Shown here one piece after another: positions 1 to 5,039 of a stretch of 5,039 nt of DNA. Every line of letters starts with the position of its first letter. Positions within the stretch are counted from its first letter, which is position 1. The position numbers were made by a program, and so were the translations under genes. Under the pieces are notes generated by a model that made no database searches, was not told the origin of the DNA, and saw only the letters and a list, made by a program, of their open reading frames with translations. Source of the stretch: an uncultured Verrucomicrobiales bacterium (GTDB lineage: Bacteria > Verrucomicrobiota > Verrucomicrobiia > Verrucomicrobiales > Akkermansiaceae); the NCBI GenBank assembly GCA_937969125.1, contig CALBVA010000018.1, positions 1-5,039 of the forward strand. Reading direction: 5' to 3'.

Positions 1-680
1 AGACTCTTTTCTTCTCAGCGACAATGCCTCCCGTCATCGCTGGATTCGCCGAATGGTGCCTCACCGATCCCGCCACGGTAGAGATCGCCCGCCGCGAGGT
101 CGCGGCGACGGTTTCGCACGCCTTCTATCCGGTAGCCATGCCCCAGCGCGATGAGCTCCTGCTCGCCCTGATCGATAAGACAGAATACGAGTCCGTGATG
201 ATCTTCACGCGGACCCGCAAGGAAGCGGACGTCATTTCCTTCCTCCTCCGAGACCAGCCGAACATCGGCGACAAGGTCACCGTGATGCACTCCGACATCC
301 GCCAGACTGATCGCATGAAAGCACTGAAAGGCTTTAAGGACGGCACATATAATATTCTTGTGGCGACCGATGTCGCGGCCCGCGGAATCGATATTTCAGG
401 GGTCTCACACGTCATCAACTACCGCGTCCCGGAAAACCCTGAAGACTACGTACACCGTATTGGCCGGACCGGTCGTGCCGAGAGCGAGGGCGATGCCTTC
501 ACCATTCTCACTGCTGATGAACTGGACAATGCCAATGGCGTTGAGGGATTCATTAACAAGAAGATCGAGCGCAAGAAGCTGGAAGGCTTTGAATACAATT
601 ACACCGCTATGCTCGATGACTCCCCCGCCAAGCCTATCCGCAAGCCCAAGCGCGGCGGTGGCAAACGTCGCCGCAGGTAG
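1..680 (+). CDS. DEAD-box RNA helicase, RhlE-like, C-terminal part (5' end outside window)
   Basis: ATP-dependent RNA helicase of the DEAD-box superfamily 2, a cytoplasmic enzyme that unwinds short RNA duplexes, typically in ribosome assembly or mRNA turnover. The open frame runs in from the left edge without a start: the first full codon is at 3, and TLFFSAT at 3-23 is motif III, so the ATG at 24 is internal. Visible motifs are III (SAT, 15-23), IV (VMIFTRTR, 195-218), V (ATDVAARGID, about 363-392) and VI (HRIGRTGR, 453-476). Together these make up the RecA2 domain; the Q, Walker A and DEAD motifs lie upstream. A linker is followed by a short Lys/Arg/Gly tail (KPKRGGGKRRRR) that probably binds RNA. 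The usual HGD/HGN after motif IV reads MHSD here (285-296). The DEAD-box assignment is secure; RhlE rather than another subfamily is inferred from general wording, since the N-terminal half is not visible. Confidence 0.95.
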   Translation, partial: TLFFSATMPPVIAGFAEWCLTDPATVEIARREVAATVSHAFYPVAMPQRDELLLALIDKTEYESVMIFTRTRKEADVISFLLRDQPNIGDKVTVMHSDIRQTDRMKALKGFKDGTYNILVATDVAARGIDISGVSHVINYRVPENPEDYVHRIGRTGRAESEGDAFTILTADELDNANGVEGFINKKIERKKLEGFEYNYTAMLDDSPAKPIRKPKRGGGKRRRR

Positions 681-694
681 GCCACTCCTGATCA

Positions 695-712
695 CCTTGC
701 CACTTTGCAAGG
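695..712 (+). other. Small perfect hairpin after the helicase gene
   Basis: CCTTGC (695-700) and GCAAGG (707-712) form a perfect 6-bp inverted repeat around a 6-base loop, 14 bases past the helicase stop codon. No T tract follows on either strand, so it does not qualify as a standard intrinsic terminator. It could mark the 3' end of the helicase mRNA or be chance. Confidence 0.3.
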
Positions 713-738
713 CCTCCCTCATAGGGTAGTCTGTCTTG

Positions 739-1062
739 ATGGGATCAGTGCTGGAAATCGCGCAACGGCCCGAGCTGGGGGCCGATCAAACGGCATTCAA
801 TCTCGCCATCTGGGAGCGGTTACTCGCTGATCCGCTCTACGCGAAGATCAAGACGGGCCACTTTGGCGACGGTGTGAAAGGAATCGATATCGCCAAGATA
901 TCCTTCGCGCGTCTGAGGCAGCGCGGAGAAAAGTCAATCTACACCCTCACGTCGGAAATCTGTGTGGAGGTCATTTCTTCCTCGAACACTCCGGCTGATT
1001 TTTCTTCATGGTTCCGGAAATGCCGCACCACATCCCGACTTATTAATTCGTGCGCACCCTAG
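739..1062 (+). pseudogene. Truncated Uma2/DUF820-family nuclease-like remnant
   Basis: A 107-residue frame from ATG 739 (a TTG at 736 is also possible). It resembles Uma2 (DUF820) proteins, a PD-(D/E)XK nuclease-fold family of about 190 residues that is often multicopy and of unclear role. The N-terminus (LEIAQRPEL...AFNLAIWERLLADP, residues 5-32) reads like the family opening. Residues 45-84 (GVKGIDIAK ... EICVEVIS ... SNTPAD) match the core, with D50 and E77 as likely catalytic acids. Between them about 50 residues usually present seem to be missing, with KTG joined directly to HFGDGVK. After SNTPAD (about residue 87) similarity ends, so the conserved Lys and the C-terminal strand region are absent and the tail looks like read-through. 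The frame stops 13 bases inside ruvC. The ribosome-binding site is weak (AGGG at 723-726, distant). I read this as an inactive relic. The alternative, a short expressed protein, is less likely. The family call is from memory of family wording, not a search. Confidence 0.62.
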
Positions 1063-1553
1063 GAATCGATCCCGCTGTCCGGAATACCGGATATGCCATT
1101 TTGGAAGGCGACCACTCCTCGGCTAAGGCTCTGGATTACGGTGTCATTTCAATCCCCGCCCGCATCAAGCAATCGGGCGCGCTGGAAGCAGTTTGCACCG
1201 GGGTGAAAAATCTCATCGCAAAGTGGCAGCCGGATGAGATCGCCATTGAAGGAATCATCTACGTGCAATCCCACCGCACGGCAATCTCGATGGGAGCTGC
1301 GCGGGCCGCTCCACTCATCGCAGCGGCGAGCTTCGGACTGAAGGTTTACGAATACTCCCCAAAGAAGGTCAAGAAGGCCATCGTGGGAAAAGGAACAGCG
1401 GACAAAAACCAGGTCGCCTTCATGATCCGCGCGCTACTGGGCCTCTCCGAAACCCCGCCCTCTGATGCGGCGGATGCCCTCGCCATCGCGCTGGCCCATT
1501 TGCAAGCCTCCGACCCGCGCCGGGCAGCTCTCCTGGATCGCCGGGAGGTGTAA
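1050..1553 (+). CDS. ruvC: Crossover junction endodeoxyribonuclease RuvC
   Basis: Holliday-junction resolvase: a cytoplasmic homodimer that, with the RuvAB branch-migration motor, makes paired nicks across four-way junctions in recombinational repair. The 167-residue length is normal. The RNase H-like fold is clear: LGIDPAVRNTGY at 4-15 carries D7, IAIEG at 64-68 carries E67, and SDAADALAIALAH at 138-150 carries D139 and D142, which correspond to D7, E66, D138 and D141 of the E. coli enzyme. VVGKG-type basic segments (about 107-120) are also present. The GTG start is well constrained: an in-frame TAA sits at 1044-1046 and the next residues are already the first beta-strand. No Shine-Dalgarno sequence is evident. 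The usual EQVF after the catalytic Glu is EGIIYVQS here, a form I associate with Verrucomicrobiota. No ruvA or ruvB lies in the window. It starts inside the end of the upstream Uma2 remnant. Confidence 0.96.
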   Translation: MRTLGIDPAVRNTGYAILEGDHSSAKALDYGVISIPARIKQSGALEAVCTGVKNLIAKWQPDEIAIEGIIYVQSHRTAISMGAARAAPLIAAASFGLKVYEYSPKKVKKAIVGKGTADKNQVAFMIRALLGLSETPPSDAADALAIALAHLQASDPRRAALLDRREV

Positions 1554-1562
1554 CTTCCTCCC
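1543..1562 (+). other. GC-rich inverted repeat spanning the ruvC stop codon
   Basis: GGGAGG (1543-1548) and CCTCCC (1557-1562) are a perfect 6-bp inverted repeat with an 8-base loop that contains the ruvC TAA. A C-rich stretch and only a short TTTATT follow (about 1576-1581), so terminator function is weakly supported. It could attenuate read-through into the next gene. Confidence 0.3.
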
Positions 1563-1612
1563 ACCAAATCCCCCCTTTATTCGTCTGTCTACCTTTGCTA
1601 GCGTCCCAGCCC

Positions 1613-1687
1613 ATGATGCACCTACGTCATTCCATCCTGCCAGCGATTGTCTGTGCAGTCACCCTGCCCGCCGCTCCTGCGTGGGCC
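1613..1687 (+). other. Sec signal peptide of the coiled-coil/TPR protein
   Basis: Residues 1-25 have a short basic start (R5), a hydrophobic stretch (SILPAIVCAVTLPA) and a signal peptidase I site with Ala at -3 and -1 (AWA before Q26). The single Cys is inside the core and lacks a lipobox, so a lipoprotein is unlikely. Confidence 0.82.
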
Positions 1688-3736
1688 CAATCCCCCGCCG
1701 AGCTGGCCAAGCTCGAGCCGAAGGAACTCTATTTCCAGGCCTGGTCGCTCAACCGCGACGCCGAGGACATGGAGGAGCGAAACGATATGATCGGAGCCTT
1801 CAGCAAATACCGAAAGGCTCGTACCTTCTACGACATCATCAAACTAAACCATCCCGACTACAATCCCGACCTCGTGAAGGACAAGGCCATCGAGGCCACC
1901 AAGGCGATGGAAAAGATCCACGCCCTCGCCCTCGCTCAGCAGAAGGAGCGGGAAGGAGACAAGAGCACCCCGCTCATTGAGATCCCCGGCGTCGTCACTC
2001 AGGCCCTCGTCATCCCAAAAAGCGTCGATCCTAAAGGCCCGAATGCCGCCCAGCTTACCCGTCTTCAAGGTCAGATCGATCGACTCCAGCAGCAGCTTAA
2101 TGAAATGACCAACCAGCGCGGTGTCGCCGCCGCGCGGCTCCGCTCAGCCATCGACGAGTTAAAGCAGACCCGCTCAAAGCTGGCCTCCGCCCCTCTTCGC
2201 GATGACATGGCGGAATTGAACAGACAGGTCGCCCAGCTCCGCCGCGAGCGCGATGCAATGCGCGTGGCCAAAAACAAAGCAGAAGCCAAGGCCGCCCGTA
2301 CCTTGCAGAAGCTCGAAAAAACCCAAGACGAGCTGGCGAAGTCCCGCGCTAAGGAAAAGGAGCTCCTCGCCGTCATCAAGAAGCAGGACAAAATCAACAG
2401 CAAGGTCGTGACCGGCCAGCAGGAACAACTCGCCGCCCTGCGAGATGAGATTGCCGAAAAAGACCGCACGTTCCAGAAGGTGACCGAGGAAGTTCGCGAC
2501 CTCAAATCCCAGCTCGCCCAGTCACAAGCCTTCGCCCGGGAAATCGCGGAAGAACGCGACGCCCTCATCGAAGAACGCGACCAACTCAATGCCTTCCTCA
2601 AGCTCAATGAAAAAGACGCGATTGAGCAAATGCTGACTCAGAATCTCCAGCTAAGTAAGGAACTCAATGAAGCCCGCGCTAACCTGACGATGGTGCGTGA
2701 GGACTCAAACGCCACCAAGGAAAAGGTCCGCACCGCAATGCAGGCTCTGGCAGTCGCGAAGGCTAAGATTGAAAACCTCCAGAAAGAAAGAGACGAGGGA
2801 AAACAGAGCATCGAGCGACTAAAGAAAAAGCTCAAGCTCGCCGAGGACGACCTCCTGGCCCAGATCAATGGCGGCGAACTGAACAATCGCGGCAAGCAGG
2901 AAGTCGCCATGCTCCAGAGCGTCATTAAAAAGCTCAACGCCCAGATCCGAGCGCAGGAACAAACCGGTCGCATGCTTGTGGAACAGGGGGTCCGCCTCGG
3001 CGAAACCGACAAAACCTGGGCCCAGGCCATGAAGCACGCCACCGGCGACAAAACAATCGAGTGGTCGGATGAGGAGCTTCAGCTTCTCGAAGTCGCGGAA
3101 TTCTCCGGTGATGGGGTCAATCTCACCAGCGCCATTCGCCCTACCGCGCAGGAGTATCAGCAAGCCACAAGTAAGCTCGCCGAATTCAAGAAAGACCTCC
3201 AACAAGTCGCCAACCGCCTCTTCAAAAAAGGTGACTTCCAGGCCGCTCGCGGAAACCTCCAGCTCATCGTCGATGAAGACCCTGGTGAGTGGGAATCGAT
3301 GATCAATCTCGGCATCGTCCAGATGCGCCTCGAACGCCCGGAGGACGCCGCCCAAAACTTCCGCCAGGCCATCATGGTGGCGGGCGACCGAAAGATCCCC
3401 TTCGCTCACTTCATGCTCGGTGATGTCCTTTATAAAGTGGAACTCTTCGACGATGCACGAGAGGAATTGCAAACCTCGCTCGACCTCGACTCCGAGAACG
3501 CAAAAGCCCACATCCTCCTCGGCAATATCTCCTATAAAACCGGCAGTAACCGCGATGCCGAATTCCATTTCCGCGAAGCCAGCCGCCAGAATCCCAATCT
3601 CATCGAGCCTTACCTCAATCTCTCCATCATCCTGCTGGAACAAGGTCAGAAAAAAGAGGCCAAGACCCTCTACCAAGACTACCTCCGCCGCGGAGGCCCG
3701 GCCCGTCCGGTTTTGGAAGAGAAGTTGAAAAATTAG
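1613..3736 (+). CDS. Exported long coiled-coil protein with C-terminal TPR repeats
   Basis: A 707-residue protein of unknown specific role, probably periplasmic or envelope-associated. ATG 1613 is chosen (ATG 1616 is equally possible) because it places a clean Sec signal peptide first: basic MMHLRH, a hydrophobic core, then APAWA cut before Q26. The TTG at 1595 would only add LASQP-like residues. Residues 26-112 are helical and TPR-like (AFSKYRKARTFYD). A Pro-containing linker lies at 113-145, and about 145-455 is a near-continuous Glu/Lys/Gln/Leu/Ala-rich coiled coil. A less regular segment at 460-520 includes KTIEWSDEELQLLEVAEFSG. About 525-696 holds roughly five TPR units, for example NLGIVQMRLERPEDAAQNFRQ and LLGNISYKTGSNRDAEFHF. 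The plan of signal peptide, coiled coil and TPRs recalls CpoB/YbgF, which is much shorter, so orthology is not claimed. TPRs suggest a protein-binding scaffold. There is no clear Shine-Dalgarno sequence. The PAL-like gene follows after 70 bases, possibly co-transcribed. Confidence 0.9.
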   Translation: MMHLRHSILPAIVCAVTLPAAPAWAQSPAELAKLEPKELYFQAWSLNRDAEDMEERNDMIGAFSKYRKARTFYDIIKLNHPDYNPDLVKDKAIEATKAMEKIHALALAQQKEREGDKSTPLIEIPGVVTQALVIPKSVDPKGPNAAQLTRLQGQIDRLQQQLNEMTNQRGVAAARLRSAIDELKQTRSKLASAPLRDDMAELNRQVAQLRRERDAMRVAKNKAEAKAARTLQKLEKTQDELAKSRAKEKELLAVIKKQDKINSKVVTGQQEQLAALRDEIAEKDRTFQKVTEEVRDLKSQLAQSQAFAREIAEERDALIEERDQLNAFLKLNEKDAIEQMLTQNLQLSKELNEARANLTMVREDSNATKEKVRTAMQALAVAKAKIENLQKERDEGKQSIERLKKKLKLAEDDLLAQINGGELNNRGKQEVAMLQSVIKKLNAQIRAQEQTGRMLVEQGVRLGETDKTWAQAMKHATGDKTIEWSDEELQLLEVAEFSGDGVNLTSAIRPTAQEYQQATSKLAEFKKDLQQVANRLFKKGDFQAARGNLQLIVDEDPGEWESMINLGIVQMRLERPEDAAQNFRQAIMVAGDRKIPFAHFMLGDVLYKVELFDDAREELQTSLDLDSENAKAHILLGNISYKTGSNRDAEFHFREASRQNPNLIEPYLNLSIILLEQGQKKEAKTLYQDYLRRGGPARPVLEEKLKN

Positions 3737-3795
3737 AAACAGAGCGATTCTTCTTTCCGGAGTTCCAGCCTCGACAAGGCCCACCCTCATCGGGC

Positions 3796-3800
3796 AGGAA
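3796..3800 (+). promoter_or_regulatory. Shine-Dalgarno site for the propeller gene
   Basis: AGGAA lies 6 bases before ATG 3807. It is the only well-placed Shine-Dalgarno match among the genes whose starts are in the window, and it supports this ATG as the start, together with the Tat motif that begins five codons later. Confidence 0.65.
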
Positions 3801-3806
3801 TTACGG

Positions 3807-3893
3807 ATGCAGAGTTCATCCCGACGCAACTTTCTCAATAAGACCTCCCTCGTCGCAGGGGCTGCCCTTTCCTTCCCGAATCTTTTGCTCGCG
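3807..3893 (+). other. Twin-arginine (Tat) signal peptide
   Basis: Residues 1-29 carry SRRNFL (5-10), close to the S-R-R-x-F-L-K consensus, with Asn-Lys after it. A moderately hydrophobic stretch (TSLVAGAALSFPNLLLA) follows, with a probable cut near A29 before KRTGG. Export of the folded protein through TatABC is inferred. Confidence 0.85.
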
Positions 3894-4895
3894 AAGCGGA
3901 CCGGCGGACCAATCATCCTCGGCGAAGGTGAGCACCAGTATGAAGTCATTCATGACTGGGCCATGCTCCCTTCCCAATTTAACTGGCAGGTTACGCACAA
4001 TGTCGCCGTTGATGAAGCGCAGAACCTCTACGTGATGCACGAAGGCCATGCCTCGCAAAAGGGCCACCCCAGCATCTTCGTCTTCGATTCACGCGGGAAA
4101 TTCATTCGCGCCTTCGGCAGCCAGTTCCAGGGTGGCGGCCACGGGATCGAAGTAAGAAAGGAAGGGAAGCAGGAATTCCTCTACGTTACCGCCTACCAGC
4201 AGGTGAAGTCATTCGCCAAGCTCACCCTCACTGGCGACGTAGTGTGGTATCAACGCGCACCCATGGCCTCCGGCCGATACAGCGCGGGCGAAGATACCAC
4301 GACCAAAAAATCCTGGGGCCGGAATAAGTTCATGCCCACCAATATCGCCTTCCACCCTAGCGATGGCAGCTTTTACCTCGCCGACGGATACGGTGCTCAT
4401 TGCATCCATCGCTATGACTCAGAAGGCCGCTACCTCGCCACCATCGGCAAGCCCGGTAAAGCTGATGGTGAATTCACTCTCCCCCACGGACTCTGGATCG
4501 ATGACCGCGGCGAGAATACCCCCACCCTCTGTGTGACCGACCGCGGTAATGGCCGCCTCCAGTGGTTCGACCTCGATGGCAAGCATCTCAAAACGATGAA
4601 TGATCCCTTCATCCTGCCGGCGAATATTGATGTCCATCAGGACCTCATGCTCATCCCTGATCTCGCCGCCCGCATCACCCTCCTAGATAAGGACGACAAG
4701 GTGATCCACCTCGGTGATGACGAGAAATGGCGAAAGCACGTCACCGCGAATAAGAACCAACTCCGCCGTGAACCACAGCGCTGGATCAATGGAAAATTTA
4801 TCCATCCGCACGACGCGTGCTTCGACAAGAAGGGTAATATCTTCGTTGCCGAATGGGTCGCCACCGGTCGCGTCACGAAGCTGCGCAAAGTTTAA
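3807..4895 (+). CDS. Tat-exported NHL/six-bladed beta-propeller, PAL-like metalloprotein
   Basis: A 362-residue exported protein of unknown substrate. Residues 1-29 form a twin-arginine signal (SRRNFL at 5-10, then a hydrophobic core ending LLLA), so it is probably folded, perhaps with its metal, before export. The remainder is a six-bladed NHL-type propeller with repeated blade wording such as VAVDEAQNLYV, IFVFDSRGKFIRAFG, IAFHPSDGSFYLADGYG and LCVTDRGNGRLQWF. It aligns by eye to the catalytic core of peptidyl-alpha-hydroxyglycine alpha-amidating lyase (PAL), which splits peptidyl-hydroxyglycine into amidated peptide and glyoxylate. H112 (GGHGIE), H227 (LPHGLW) and H335 (HPHDA) match its three zinc histidines, Y195 (DGYG) its catalytic Tyr, and R246 (TDRGNGR) one catalytic Arg. 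The position of a second Arg (HRGD in rat PAL) reads HEG here, with E79. No hydroxylating (PHM) partner is visible. The fold and metal site are well supported; true lyase activity is not. Databases may call it simply a six-bladed beta-propeller or NHL repeat protein. Confidence 0.88.
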   Translation: MQSSSRRNFLNKTSLVAGAALSFPNLLLAKRTGGPIILGEGEHQYEVIHDWAMLPSQFNWQVTHNVAVDEAQNLYVMHEGHASQKGHPSIFVFDSRGKFIRAFGSQFQGGGHGIEVRKEGKQEFLYVTAYQQVKSFAKLTLTGDVVWYQRAPMASGRYSAGEDTTTKKSWGRNKFMPTNIAFHPSDGSFYLADGYGAHCIHRYDSEGRYLATIGKPGKADGEFTLPHGLWIDDRGENTPTLCVTDRGNGRLQWFDLDGKHLKTMNDPFILPANIDVHQDLMLIPDLAARITLLDKDDKVIHLGDDEKWRKHVTANKNQLRREPQRWINGKFIHPHDACFDKKGNIFVAEWVATGRVTKLRKV

Positions 4896-4973
4896 ATTAA
4901 GACCCGAAGATTTTTGAGCGAACGTGCTTTTGCGACTTGCCAAAATCGGGGTTTTGGAAAAACTCCCCCCAAC

Positions 4974-5039
4974 GGAGAGGTGGCAGAGTCTGGTTTAATG
5001 CACCGGTCTTGAAAACCGACGTAGCGCAAGCTACCGAGG
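4974..5039 (+). tRNA. tRNA-Ser(UGA), 3' end outside window
   Basis: Serine tRNA reading UCA-type codons, cut by the window edge in the T arm. The acceptor 5' strand is GGAGAGG (4974-4980), followed by T8 and G9. The D stem GCA (4983-4985) pairs with TGC (4999-5001). The anticodon stem CCGGT (5003-5007) pairs with ACCGA (5015-5019) around the loop CTTGAAA, giving anticodon TGA at 5010-5012. The long class II variable arm is GTAGC (5021-5025), GCAA loop, GCTAC (5030-5034), as expected for tRNA-Ser. The T stem begins GAGG at 5036. The top pair of the anticodon stem (5003/5019) is a C-A mismatch; the other pairs are sound. The missing part should contain CCTC, the T loop and CCTCTCC. Confidence 0.96.

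Noticed and set aside
1041..1047. TATTAAT as a -10 element for ruvC
   Set aside because: It is only a few bases before the GTG start, so transcription would begin inside the gene. No -35 partner was seen.
1613..1690. Lipoprotein signal on the coiled-coil/TPR protein
   Set aside because: The only Cys (residue 14) is preceded by AIV within the hydrophobic core and lacks a lipobox, while a good AWA signal peptidase I site follows.
2071..2607. A 178-codon Ser/Arg-rich open frame on the minus strand
   Set aside because: A shadow of the Lys/Glu/Leu-rich coiled coil on the opposite strand. The low-complexity Ser-rich translation has no motif.
3779..3795. GCCC...GGGC inverted repeat before the propeller gene as a terminator
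   Set aside because: The stem is only 4 bp with a 9-base loop and no T tract, so chance is the best explanation.
2819..3949. A 376-codon open frame on the minus strand
   Set aside because: It lies antisense to the coiled-coil/TPR gene and crosses into the propeller gene. Its Leu/Val/Phe/Glu-rich composition is what the complementary codon bias produces, no domain is recognisable, and the + strand proteins are clearly real.
4940..4957. CCAAAA/TTTTGG hairpin upstream of the tRNA as a terminator
   Set aside because: The stem is short and AT-rich, no T tract follows on the + strand, and on the minus strand the T run precedes the stem rather than following it.
4930..4958. Sigma-70-like promoter for the tRNA (TTGCGA with 17-base spacing)
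   Set aside because: The matching -10 hexamer would be TTTGGA, which is too far from TATAAT to defend.

Overview
This window is most likely chromosomal DNA from a member of the Verrucomicrobiota (Luteolibacter/Haloferula-like). That placement is inferred from remembered protein wording: a RuvC beginning LGIDPAVRNTGY with EGIIYVQSHRTA in place of the usual EQVF block, a Tat-exported six-bladed propeller of a type common in Verrucomicrobiota and Planctomycetota, and a Uma2-type fragment with the LEIAQRP...AFN...W opening seen in that phylum. No database search was run.

Everything recognisable lies on the + strand. The window opens inside a DEAD-box RNA helicase (3-680), entering at motif III (SAT) and running to a short basic tail. 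The stretch 681-1049 holds a small hairpin and a truncated Uma2/DUF820 nuclease-like reading frame (739-1062) that looks like a decaying gene. Its last 13 bases overlap the start of ruvC (1050-1553, GTG start), which encodes the Holliday-junction resolvase with all four catalytic acidic residues. Next is a large exported protein (1613-3736) with a signal peptide, a coiled coil of about 300 residues and a C-terminal TPR array. It is followed by a Tat-exported NHL/six-bladed propeller (3807-4895), whose metal-site and most catalytic positions match peptidyl-alpha-hydroxyglycine alpha-amidating lyase (PAL). The window ends inside a tRNA-Ser(UGA) gene (from 4974), cut in the T arm.

The genes are spaced about 55-80 bases apart, and no strong intrinsic terminator or sigma-70 promoter could be defended. 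Co-transcription is possible but not shown. Functionally the window is mixed: RNA remodelling, recombination and tRNA housekeeping genes flank two envelope-directed proteins of unknown role. There is no CRISPR array, insertion sequence or clear defence island. The points most worth a second look are the PAL-like active site with one substituted catalytic position, the Uma2 remnant, the altered RuvC junction-contact segment and the long coiled-coil/TPR envelope protein.
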